In this document: one piece after another, positions 45,981 to 53,879 of the stretch
Numbering within the stretch: position 1 is the stretch's first letter
Layout: every line of letters starts with the position of its first letter
Assembly (NCBI GenBank): GCA_017538365.1
Contig: JAFYIZ010000047.1
Coordinates: forward strand, 1-64,000
Source of the DNA: a bacterium
GTDB taxonomy: Bacteria; UBP6; UBA1177
Length of the DNA: 64,000 nt
Reading direction: 5' to 3'
Notes under the pieces: generated by a model
Databases searched by the model: none
Seen by the model: the letters and a program-made list of their open reading frames with translations, nothing else
What the model was told of the DNA's origin: nothing
Translations under genes and position numbers: made by a program

Positions 45981-46008
45981 TTGCCATTTTTCCGAAAATC
46001 TTTAAAAT
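45981..46008 (+). promoter_or_regulatory. Predicted promoter of the DUF1566 lipoprotein gene 46053
   Basis: TTGCCA (45981-45986), 16 bp, TAAAAT (46003-46008). A TTGACA at 45956 lacks a matching -10. Confidence 0.5.
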
Positions 46009-46052
46009 TTTGTGCGTTTTTTTGAAAGGATTGTTTTTTTACGGAGATAAAA

Positions 46053-48026
46053 ATGAAAAAGGTCCTGTTTTTAATTGTTTTAACGGCTATGTTTCTGGTT
46101 GTTTCGTGCGGCGGAGACAAGAAAACGGAAAATCCAGATGCAGATGAAACCGTTACGGATGAAGATTCTGCCGATGCCGAAGAGACCGGAGACAACGATC
46201 ATCCGGGTGATACCGAAGTTTCAGACACGACTTCGGATACTTCCGATTCAACAGACGATTCTGCGGATTCCTCCACGGATGACACGGATTCTGCAACGGA
46301 TACAACGACTCCCGACGATGATTCAGCTACTTCTGAACAAGGCAGGAAACAGGGCGAACTTTACGGCGAATGTTATCCGAACAATACCTGCAACGAAGGA
46401 CTTATCTGTGATATCGAAAACAATATCTGCATCAAAGATCCCGACGCCCAAAATGATGACGACACGGATACACCTGATGAAACAACAGGTGGTGATAGCG
46501 ATACAACGCCTGAAGATGCAGATCCAATTGAAAATTCTGATGAGATTAACGATCCTGTCGATCAAGACCAAAATCAGGAAGAATCGGATGATAATAACGA
46601 TTACGATAATCCTGAAAATCCAGACAACGATGCCGATTCCGGAGATTCGACTTTGGATGATGACAGCGATGCTGCGGATTCAGAACCAGACCATGATTCA
46701 GACAATCCTGAAATTATCGACAATGATGCAGACGCCATTATTTTCGACCCGTGCGACTCTGATCCGTGTTCTGGAATCACATATTCTACCGGATTGTGTA
46801 CAATGACCGATGAAGGTTATACATGCGGCTGCCTTGAACATTATTCATGGAACGGTTCTGTGTGCAAAGCCGTTTCAATAGAAGATGTCGATTGCATAGG
46901 CAAGCCCGAAAACGCTGTCTGGAACACTGTTGACAAAATCCGTCAGACTTGGGACGGTGAAGAGTGGTATCCTTCAAACGAAGCTGTTTACAACACGAAT
47001 CCGAGCGATAAAGAGTGCCGTTTTATATGCGACACTGACTTCACGTGGAATGGAACAGAGTGCGAGAGCACTGTAAGCAATTATTTGCCACTCGGCAATA
47101 TCTGCACTGGAGAGACGTTGTGCTACAACGCATCATCGTCAATTACATGTCCGACCTTATCAACTGCTAATTTTTACGGACAGGATGCGCAATACACAAG
47201 TAAATGCACGGCACAGAGTTTTTCATCTTCATGGAATGTAGTCGTAGACAACAATACAGGACTTACTTGGGAAAAATCACCGTCGCCAGACAACTACACT
47301 TGGTATGAATCAATCAACAATGCAACCAACCACTGCTCCGAATTGAACAAATCAAATTACGGCGGAATCAACAGCTGGCGTATTCCGAATCCGATGGAGT
47401 TGTTGACTATTGTTGATAACAGTTATCGTCAGGCAACGAACTCGAATTTTACAGGAATGCCGTGGTCCTCTTATTTATGGACATCGCAGGAAAATAAAAG
47501 CAATACAGGTTATGCTTATATATTTTCTCCGAGTAGTGGATATTATTATATGGATACAGCATCGTCTACTTCTTATTGTAAAAAGAGCCAAACTCATCAT
47601 ATCCTTTGTGTAAGTGGTAACGAAATGCAACCTGCGACATCTGCTGATTTTACGAGGCAGACGATAAACGGAAAAGTTGTTGTTACCGATTCAAAGACAG
47701 GTCTTATGTGGCAGAAGGAGTATGCAACAGACAAAACATGGCAGCAGGCTCTTGCATATTGTCAGAGCTTGAATGGTGAGAGTTACGGTGGCTATTCTGA
47801 TTGGCGTCTGCCCAATAAGAACGAACTGGCATCACTCTTGGATCCCGGCAAATCCAAAGCTCCCTATTCGAACTTCCCGGATATGCCGAGCAATAATTTT
47901 TGGTCTTCATCTACAGGTGTTACCTATGCAAACTACGCTTGGCTCGTAAGATTCAATATCGGCGATCTGACCTACACCGATAAGACTAGCTCCAATAATG
48001 CCCGCTGTGTCCGCAACGCTGATTAG
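46053..48026 (+). CDS. Acidic-linker lipoprotein with two Lcl/DUF1566 domains
   Basis: 657 residues, lipobox LVVSC (C19), GGAG before the ATG. Residues 20-230 are nearly all Asp, Thr, Ser, Glu and Pro, broken by a Cys knot (GECYPNNTCNEGLICD) near 108. An EGF-like Cys motif comes at about 231-270 (CDSDPCSGITYSTGLCTMTD). Two DUF1566 (Lcl C-terminal-like) domains follow, about 355-520 and 530-655, each with the TGLTWEKS/TGLMWQKE start, a WRIPNPMELL/WRLPNKNELA core and a CVR/CVS end. In Legionella Lcl this domain binds glycans and surfaces. Adhesin-like role is inference. Confidence 0.82.
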   Translation: MKKVLFLIVLTAMFLVVSCGGDKKTENPDADETVTDEDSADAEETGDNDHPGDTEVSDTTSDTSDSTDDSADSSTDDTDSATDTTTPDDDSATSEQGRKQGELYGECYPNNTCNEGLICDIENNICIKDPDAQNDDDTDTPDETTGGDSDTTPEDADPIENSDEINDPVDQDQNQEESDDNNDYDNPENPDNDADSGDSTLDDDSDAADSEPDHDSDNPEIIDNDADAIIFDPCDSDPCSGITYSTGLCTMTDEGYTCGCLEHYSWNGSVCKAVSIEDVDCIGKPENAVWNTVDKIRQTWDGEEWYPSNEAVYNTNPSDKECRFICDTDFTWNGTECESTVSNYLPLGNICTGETLCYNASSSITCPTLSTANFYGQDAQYTSKCTAQSFSSSWNVVVDNNTGLTWEKSPSPDNYTWYESINNATNHCSELNKSNYGGINSWRIPNPMELLTIVDNSYRQATNSNFTGMPWSSYLWTSQENKSNTGYAYIFSPSSGYYYMDTASSTSYCKKSQTHHILCVSGNEMQPATSADFTRQTINGKVVVTDSKTGLMWQKEYATDKTWQQALAYCQSLNGESYGGYSDWRLPNKNELASLLDPGKSKAPYSNFPDMPSNNFWSSSTGVTYANYAWLVRFNIGDLTYTDKTSSNNARCVRNAD

Positions 48027-48035
48027 CGCACTGTT

Positions 48036-48461
48036 TCAAAACACAACTTCTTGATTCTTCAGCACGAGTTCCAGCATTTCCCGGGGAGTGACCACAAAAC
48101 ACTGTTCCGGAAAATGTTTTATGTTGCCTGTCACGAGGTATGTTTCGTCAGATTTTCTGTTTTCCATAGTTATTTCGTAAAAAACTCGGTCTTTCGGATC
48201 AGGGAAATTCAAATCAAGGGTTTCAGCTTTTATCGATAGGCCCAATTCTTCAATATTGCCGACAAAATCCTCAATTATCTGCTTGCTCAGATTGAATTTC
48301 GGTCTGCTTAAAACTTCGCGGTATTCATTAAGTATTTCGTCATTAAAAACGGGTGTGATGATGCCGTCGAACACGAGTTCCAGAATGTTTCCCGGAAGAG
48401 ACTGCCATTTCAGCATTGCCGAAACGACGACATTCGTATCTATCACGGCGTAATAATGCAT
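48036..48461 (-). CDS. PIN-domain toxin
   Basis: 141 residues. PIN nuclease acidic residues are visible: D8 in AVIDTNVVVSA, E43/E47 in FNDEILNEYREVL, D87/D90 in FPDPKDRVFYE. The closing CFVVTPREMLE is typical of the PIN_3 group of toxin components. Such toxins cut RNA. Its ATG directly follows the antitoxin stop (TAG then ATG, zero spacing), as in a coupled toxin-antitoxin operon. It ends 9 bp from the convergent lipoprotein gene. Confidence 0.9.
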   Translation of the reverse strand: MHYYAVIDTNVVVSAMLKWQSLPGNILELVFDGIITPVFNDEILNEYREVLSRPKFNLSKQIIEDFVGNIEELGLSIKAETLDLNFPDPKDRVFYEITMENRKSDETYLVTGNIKHFPEQCFVVTPREMLELVLKNQEVVF

Positions 48462-48734
48462 CTACTTCCGCGCCTCTGCGATTTCTGCATTGATCTCGTC
48501 AAGAGTCATTTCACTGTTTCCGTTCTGTTCGGCAATCCTGCTTGCAGCTTTCATTGCGGCAAGACCGCGGCTTTCTTCCAGTTTCATCGAAAAAGGAATC
48601 CCGTTTTCGCGCACCAGTCTGGTTACGCACATTCTCAAATAAGTCGGAAGATCAATTCCCAGCTGCTCGCACACAACAAGTGCCTGTGCTTTTGTGGAAT
48701 CTTCCATTCTGAACTGAACAAACGATGTCGACAT
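48462..48734 (-). CDS. RelB/DinJ-like antitoxin
   Basis: 90 residues from ATG 48734 (GGAGG five bases upstream); two in-frame upstream ATGs lie in the promoter. A ribbon-helix-helix N-terminus, STSFVQFRMEDSTKAQALVVCEQLGIDLPTYLRMCVTRLV, is close to RelB/DinJ. The C-terminal part (MTLDEINAEIAEARK) would wrap the toxin. RelB-like antitoxins are usually paired with RelE/YafQ, but pairing with PIN toxins is known. It probably represses its own promoter. Confidence 0.88.
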   Translation of the reverse strand: MSTSFVQFRMEDSTKAQALVVCEQLGIDLPTYLRMCVTRLVRENGIPFSMKLEESRGLAAMKAASRIAEQNGNSEMTLDEINAEIAEARK

Positions 48735-48762
48735 TTTTACCTCCATAAAAATTCGCTTGTTC

Positions 48763-48791
48763 ATTATATCACAAATGCAATCAAATGCAAT
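48763..48791 (-). promoter_or_regulatory. Toxin-antitoxin promoter with tandem decamer, likely operator
   Basis: On the minus strand TATAAT (48768-48763) with TTGCAT (48790-48785) 16 bp upstream. A perfect 10 bp tandem repeat CAAATGCAAT (48772-48781, 48782-48791) covers the spacer and -35. Its position fits a binding site for the ribbon-helix-helix antitoxin. Inference. Confidence 0.5.
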
Positions 48792-49031
48792 CAATAAATT
48801 TCAAATAATTGCAAAAATTGTGATTTTGTCTGCAAAACACAACTTTGTCTTCCGTATTTAAAGATCTAAAAACAAATTTTTACAAACTAAAATATTATTT
48901 TTATGAATATTGTCAACTTAAAAACTTATTTTATTGACAAAAATGCTCTAAGATTTTATTCGAAATGCTCGTCTGCTTGATTTAAAAGCCCGTTTTTGTA
49001 AAATTTGACGTTTGTTTTTGAGGGCGGAAAA

Positions 49032-50360
49032 ATGAAAAAACTAATAATTTCAATGTTTTTATTGTTTCCTATCTTGTTCCTTCAAGCTGAAGAACAGAAA
49101 GATGTCGTTTTGCGGATGACGGAAGACGAACTCAAGGCTTGTTACGAAAACAAGGAAAAAACGGAACAGCGGTTTCTGATAAAAAAAGACTATGTAGGTC
49201 ACATGGGGTTTATAGACGGCTGCGGTCGAGTTGTCATTGAACCGGTTTATTATTCCGCGCTTGAATTCAGTGAAGGCCTTGCCCGTGTCAAAAAAGACGG
49301 CAAATTCGGATTTATAGACAAGTCCGGTAAAGTCGTAATCAATTTTTATCTCGATTTCGCGTGGTTTTTTCATGAAGGGAAGGCTCTCGTTGAAATACAC
49401 GGAGACAAAGAAGAGAAATTTTATATTGACAAAGAGAATAAAAGATACCCCGTAAGAAACGAGGAAAATCCTACAGAAAAAGTCGTGAGATTCAGAAAAC
49501 ATTATGACAATTTGATTTATGAAGAGAAAACATATAGCGGTCTTGCCTTCGGTGGTTATGCTGAATGGAAAAAACAGTTTTATACCGACTATTCCGGTCA
49601 GAAACTCAGTGTTATCAGTGTTTTAAAAGATGAACTCATCGACAGTTGCAAAAATACAAAACTGCTGGAAAATGAGGGGGATATAACTTTTTTAAAAAAC
49701 GGCAATGTGTTAAAAACATTAAAAAATACTGCTGTTTACAGTTTGCCGATATGCCAGGACAGGTTGACTGGAATAGTGTGGCTTAAGAAAAACAAAAACA
49801 ATTCTTTTCTCGAATATTTTATGCAAGCAGGCAGAGATTTTTTCCATATAAGTGAAGAAACTCTGTTTATTTACAACTTGGACGGAATCAAAATCGCCGG
49901 ATTTGAAAACGACTATATCATAAGAAAAATCGAATACTTGGATGAAAATAGCATCAAAGTTAGTTTTTATGACGGCAGAGAACCTGAATTTTTTGACCTG
50001 ACTGGAAAACAGAGACACGTTGAAGATGTTGAAGAAAAACCTTTCTGGCTTCCCGGAATCAAGTGCGATTTTATTTGTGAGGCGGAAAGAAAAGGCAAAA
50101 AACTGAGTCTTGAGGATAGAACTAAATATAAAATTTGTCCGAAAACCGGATACGAATACAGGGATAAAAGAATCGACGGAAAATTTGTCCGCGAAATCTA
50201 TAATACAAAAACAGGTGAAACGATAATAACAATAGGTGCTTATGCATCTCTCAGAAATTATGAAAGCTTGGAAGGAGGATGCCTTTCAGTTATCGAAACA
50301 CCGGAAAATATCTACTATCTTAACGATGATTACAAAGTTTTCTGGAGCGGACGACGATAG
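49032..50360 (+). CDS. Exported WG-repeat protein
   Basis: 442 residues from ATG 49032 (GAGGGCGG upstream); ATG 49005 would bury the signal peptide MKKLIISMFLLFPILFLQA. Residues 50-120 hold two WG repeats (GHMGFIDGCGRVVIEPVYYS, GKFGFIDKSGKVVINFYLDF). The remaining 300 residues have strand-rich stretches, e.g. YIIRKIEYLDENSIKVSFYD, and no known domain. WG repeats occur in exported or surface proteins of unknown role. The gene converges on the ORF6N gene with seven bases between stops. Confidence 0.78.
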   Translation: MKKLIISMFLLFPILFLQAEEQKDVVLRMTEDELKACYENKEKTEQRFLIKKDYVGHMGFIDGCGRVVIEPVYYSALEFSEGLARVKKDGKFGFIDKSGKVVINFYLDFAWFFHEGKALVEIHGDKEEKFYIDKENKRYPVRNEENPTEKVVRFRKHYDNLIYEEKTYSGLAFGGYAEWKKQFYTDYSGQKLSVISVLKDELIDSCKNTKLLENEGDITFLKNGNVLKTLKNTAVYSLPICQDRLTGIVWLKKNKNNSFLEYFMQAGRDFFHISEETLFIYNLDGIKIAGFENDYIIRKIEYLDENSIKVSFYDGREPEFFDLTGKQRHVEDVEEKPFWLPGIKCDFICEAERKGKKLSLEDRTKYKICPKTGYEYRDKRIDGKFVREIYNTKTGETIITIGAYASLRNYESLEGGCLSVIETPENIYYLNDDYKVFWSGRR

Positions 50361-50367
50361 ATTTTAA

Positions 50368-51486
50368 TCAATTCAATATCAAATCTTTCTGGCTAAGAAG
50401 CTTGTCCACAACAGGATAAACCATTGTTGCATCTTCGAATCTGTTTATGGCGCACACTTTTTTGCCCGCGTCCTTGCTTGATGCGCCGCAGTGAAACGCT
50501 TTTTCTGTTGCCGTTTTGTAATCTATGATGATAAATCTGTCGTGACAGTCGGGATTCGGTTTGATTGAAAGAGTCGGATACTGAGAATTGAAATCATTCA
50601 CTACAGAAGCTGTCAAATATCCTTTTCTGCCGTATCCGTTCTGCGTAAAAAGAATAACCTGCACGCCAGATTTTTTATGTTTCAGAAGGTCAAGAGTCTT
50701 GATATCGACATAGTTGTCAATCACAAAAATGCTTTTTTCAGCAAGGCTGTAAATATCGGTGTAAGCGACATCGGCTTCAAATTTCTGCCCTTTGTAGATG
50801 ACAAAATTCTTAAAATCAGCATGGTGCACGAAATTTTCATTGATTTTGTCTATGTTTTCGCAGATTTTCTTGATCTCAGAATCATTCTTTTTCTGTTTTT
50901 CCGCAATAGTCAGCACCGAATTTGAAAGCAGCTGCATTTCGTTCCTTGTTACAAATTGCAGATTTTCCTGAACATAGTGTTTGAGTTCGCGGAAAGCGCG
51001 CATGATAAAAATGCTCTGCTGTTCCGCCAGTTCGCCGCGCAGAACCGTTGCAAGCATATATATTCCCTGTTCCGTAAAGGCGTAAGGCAGTTTTCGAACA
51101 CCGCCTTCCTGCCCTGAAAATAATGTCTCTTTCCGTGAAGTCACAAATTGTGACTTCACCAAATTCTTGCCCTCTCTTGAAGTCGCATTTTGCGAAATCA
51201 AGATTCCTGTTTCCCGTGAAGTCGCAATTTGCGACTTCACCAAATCATTGTTCTCACTTGAAGTCACAATTTGTGACTTCAAGATTTCAACTTCATATTT
51301 TGTCAGTTGGAACATAAAATCATCCGGAAATCTGGAAATGTTGCGTTTGACCTGCTGATTAAGCCTTTTTACTTCATATCCGTAAATTTCAGCCAGATCA
51401 AAATCAAGCATTACAGGAAGCCCGCGAATTGTGTAAATTCTCGACTGCAAATCGTTTTCACTATGAATCGCAATGCCGTTTTTCAT
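50368..51486 (-). CDS. ORF6N-domain protein with C-terminal phospholipase D-like domain
   Basis: 372 residues. Residues 13-67 are the ORF6N/Bro-like DNA-binding domain (IYTIRGLPVMLDFDLAEIYG, VKRNISRFPDDFMFQLT); YAFTEQGIYMLATVLRGE at about 136 closes it. Between them the usual single LRSQ.VTSS motif is repeated four times (starting near residues 70, 84, 97, 111). This is encoded by a DNA palindrome array described separately. A helical linker leads to a PLD-like domain from about 245: IFVIDNYVDIKTLDLLKHKKSGVQVILFT and the active-site-like CHDRFIIID, where R stands for the K of HKD. Family members are known, mostly from Bacteroidetes and prophage-like regions; they may be defence or mobile-element proteins. 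Function not established. Confidence 0.82.
   Translation of the reverse strand: MKNGIAIHSENDLQSRIYTIRGLPVMLDFDLAEIYGYEVKRLNQQVKRNISRFPDDFMFQLTKYEVEILKSQIVTSSENNDLVKSQIATSRETGILISQNATSREGKNLVKSQFVTSRKETLFSGQEGGVRKLPYAFTEQGIYMLATVLRGELAEQQSIFIMRAFRELKHYVQENLQFVTRNEMQLLSNSVLTIAEKQKKNDSEIKKICENIDKINENFVHHADFKNFVIYKGQKFEADVAYTDIYSLAEKSIFVIDNYVDIKTLDLLKHKKSGVQVILFTQNGYGRKGYLTASVVNDFNSQYPTLSIKPNPDCHDRFIIIDYKTATEKAFHCGASSKDAGKKVCAINRFEDATMVYPVVDKLLSQKDLILN
51137..51280. repeat. Four in-frame 21-bp palindromes inside the ORF6N gene
   Basis: Copies at 51137-51157, 51179-51199, 51218-51238 and 51260-51280. Consensus GAAGTC[AG]CAA, a central A/T base, then the inverse TTG[TC]GACTTC. Three copies are perfect 10 bp-arm palindromes; the second is degraded on one side (GAAATC). 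Period 42, 39, 42 bp, always in frame, so each adds one SQ.xTS peptide unit to the protein. Confidence 0.9.
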
Positions 51487-51609
51487 ATTTCTTACCGTAC
51501 AAAATTGTAACAGAATATAAATAGACTTTTATTGTTTGAAAGTCAATAAAACTTTATTATATGATAAAAATTTTTAGAGATTTGTGTAGATGAAATTGAA
51601 AATGGTGAT

Positions 51610-53718
51610 TTATTCTACACCGAGCATTTTAAGGAAGAAACCGATTTCCATTGCAGATTCTTTGATACGTGCCTGAGTCGATTTGCCCTGGCCATGGCCC
51701 GCTTTGGTCTCGACCCAGAGGAATATCGGATTGTTTGATTTGTTTTCGTACTGGAGTGCTGCAGCCATCTTCTTTGCGTGCATCGGGTGAACGCGGGAAT
51801 CGTGTTCGCCTGCTGTGAGAAGGACTGCCGGGAATTTGCCGTCTTTTGCGATATTCTGATAAGGCGAATATTTGAGGATATATTCAAACTGCTCTTTGTC
51901 GTCGCTTGAGCCGTACTCGCTTACCCAGTATCTTCCGATGAGGAATTTGTGGAAACGGAGCATGTCAAGCAGAGGAACTGCGACTACTGCCGCTTTGAAA
52001 AGGTTGCCGAACTGCGTGACCATAGCGCCGGTGAGAAGTCCGCCGTTGCTGCCGCCCCAGATAGCGAGTTTTTCGGGGTTCGTGTATTTTTCATCGGCGA
52101 GATATTTCATCGCGTATGCGAAATCGTCGAAAGTATTCTGTTTTTTGTCGAGCATTCCCGCTCTGTGCCACTTTTCGCCGTATTCACCGCCGCCGCGGAT
52201 GTTTGCTATCGCCATGATGCCGCCCGTTTCAATCCAGACTGCATTAACTGCCGAGAAATACATCGGGTAGTTTACGTTGAAACCGCCGTAACCGCGAAGG
52301 AAAGTGTGGTTCTTGCCGTTTTTCTGCAAACCTTTCTTGTAAATTATGAACATCGGGATTTTTGTGCCGTCTTTTGAGGTGTAGAAGACCTGCTCTGTCA
52401 CGATATCGTCAGTTTTTACCGGAACTTTTGCCTGCCAGAGCTGTTTCATACCAGCTTCTTCGGTGTATTCGTAGATCGCCGGCGGGAAAGCGAACGAAGA
52501 GAACGCGACATATATTTCTTTGTTGACAGGATCTGAGATGAATTCCGCGCTTCCGAGAGCGGGAAGGGGAATCTCACGCTCGTTTTTGCCGTCAAGGTCG
52601 TAAATGCTGAGCTTGCTTGCGACATCGTGCATTTTTGAAGTTACTATTCTGCCGTTTGAAATTGAGAAAAATTCAATGACATCTTTCTCGTGCTCGGGAA
52701 CAGCCGTCGTCCATTCGAGCGTTTCGCAGTTTATTTTCTCGATCTTCCAGTTGAGGGCACCGTCTTTGTCGGTTTTGAGGAAAGCGTATCCGCCGTAGAC
52801 TTCGCCTTCGTAAATGTTGTCAAAGTTGTCAACGACTTTTTTTGTTTCTTTCGTTTTTGTGTTGTAGAGCGCGAGAGTCGCTTTTCCGCTTGAGCCCTGA
52901 TATTCGGTGATAAGGAGCCAGAGTCCTTTTTCGTCGAGTGAACTGACGATGATTCCTTCTTTTATCGAGCTTTTCGCGATGATTTCGTCATTTTCGGCGT
53001 CAGTGCCGATTTTGTGGAAGCGGATGCTCTGTTCGGTGTCGATTTCTCCTGCGTGGTTGCCGTCGAGTTTCCTCGTGTAGTAGAAACCGCTCTCATCTGG
53101 AAGCCAGCCGACTGAAGCATAGCGGCAGCCGTCGATCGGTTTGTCCGCTTCTGCGCCCGAATCGGTATCGAGAAGGTGAAGGACAGACTGTTCCGAGCCG
53201 TTTTCGCTGAGGCCGTAAGCAATGTATTTGCCGTTTGGAGAAGCGTACCACCAGTCCATTGCGGTCGTTCCGTTTTTATCAATCGTGTTCGGGTTGATAA
53301 GTTCTTTTTTCGTTCCGTCGGCGAGTTGCATCATAAGAACAGGCTGGTTCTGCAGACCTGTCTGATAGCGGAAAAACAGCTTGTCTCCGCGTTTTACCGG
53401 CGGCAGCATCTTGTCGTAATTCCACACTTCGCCGAGTCTTTTTTCTATTTTCGGAGTCTGTGCCCACGAAAAAATCGTCTTTTCGGTGAGCTCGTTCTGA
53501 GCCGCAGTCCACTTCTGAACATCCTCAGAATCGTTGTTTTCAAGATGACGGTAGTAGTCTTCGACTTTCGTGCCGAAATAGTCGTCGGTTACGAGTTCAC
53601 GCTTTGTTTCGGGGTAGTTCCACACAGTTTTTTCCTCTTTTGCGGGTGCTTTCTCCTTTTTTGTGCAACCAGCTAAAATTGCCAGTAAAATCAATGCGAT
53701 AAGTGAGATTTTTTTCAT
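51610..53718 (-). CDS. Prolyl oligopeptidase family lipoprotein (S9A)
   Basis: 702 residues. Lipobox LAGC (C18), so it is anchored in the envelope rather than cytoplasmic. An N-terminal beta-propeller (DYFGTKVEDYYRHLENNDSE, then seven blades to about 425) caps a C-terminal alpha/beta hydrolase. Catalytic triad: S557 (GGSNGG), D640 (EHDSRVHP), H675 (KAGHGQG). It cuts short peptides after proline. AAGGAGG before the ATG; a hairpin repeat sits just upstream. Possibly helps use peptides released by secreted proteases such as 26756-30706. Confidence 0.93.
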   Translation of the reverse strand: MKKISLIALILLAILAGCTKKEKAPAKEEKTVWNYPETKRELVTDDYFGTKVEDYYRHLENNDSEDVQKWTAAQNELTEKTIFSWAQTPKIEKRLGEVWNYDKMLPPVKRGDKLFFRYQTGLQNQPVLMMQLADGTKKELINPNTIDKNGTTAMDWWYASPNGKYIAYGLSENGSEQSVLHLLDTDSGAEADKPIDGCRYASVGWLPDESGFYYTRKLDGNHAGEIDTEQSIRFHKIGTDAENDEIIAKSSIKEGIIVSSLDEKGLWLLITEYQGSSGKATLALYNTKTKETKKVVDNFDNIYEGEVYGGYAFLKTDKDGALNWKIEKINCETLEWTTAVPEHEKDVIEFFSISNGRIVTSKMHDVASKLSIYDLDGKNEREIPLPALGSAEFISDPVNKEIYVAFSSFAFPPAIYEYTEEAGMKQLWQAKVPVKTDDIVTEQVFYTSKDGTKIPMFIIYKKGLQKNGKNHTFLRGYGGFNVNYPMYFSAVNAVWIETGGIMAIANIRGGGEYGEKWHRAGMLDKKQNTFDDFAYAMKYLADEKYTNPEKLAIWGGSNGGLLTGAMVTQFGNLFKAAVVAVPLLDMLRFHKFLIGRYWVSEYGSSDDKEQFEYILKYSPYQNIAKDGKFPAVLLTAGEHDSRVHPMHAKKMAAALQYENKSNNPIFLWVETKAGHGQGKSTQARIKESAMEIGFFLKMLGVE

Positions 53719-53735
53719 GATTCCTCCTTAGAAAA

Positions 53736-53789
53736 CCTCACCCCTTTTATTTTCCTCTCCACTGTGGAGAGGGGGTAGAGATGAGGTCA
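53736..53789. repeat. Intergenic hairpin repeat upstream of the S9A gene
   Basis: CCTCACCCCTTTTATTTTC, then CTCTCCAC/GTGGAGAG as a near-loopless stem, then GGGGTAGAGATGAGGT. The outer ends ACCTCA / TGAGGT pair too. Related to 36161-36215. Confidence 0.65.
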
Positions 53790-53879
53790 AAATCGCGGAA
53801 TTGTATTGGGAAAATTGAAAAGTGCAAAATTTTAGGAGTGTGTAAAAAAATCAGTTTTTATAAAGAAATTTGAGATTAA

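Noticed and set aside
46099-46806. 235-residue alternative frame over the acidic spacer
   Set aside because: Low-complexity Met/Ile/Thr/Arg product caused by GAT/ACN repeats read in another frame.
48735-49031. Further gene in the 297-bp gap between the antitoxin and the WG-repeat gene
   Set aside because: AT-rich, no open frame with a ribosome site. It holds the toxin-antitoxin promoter and a weak TTGACA (48934-48939) for the WG gene, and nothing else I can support.
51137-51280. CRISPR-like array (21-bp palindromes, 18-21 bp spacing)
   Set aside because: Only four units, all in frame within an ORF6N gene, coding for a family-typical motif; no cas genes or leader.
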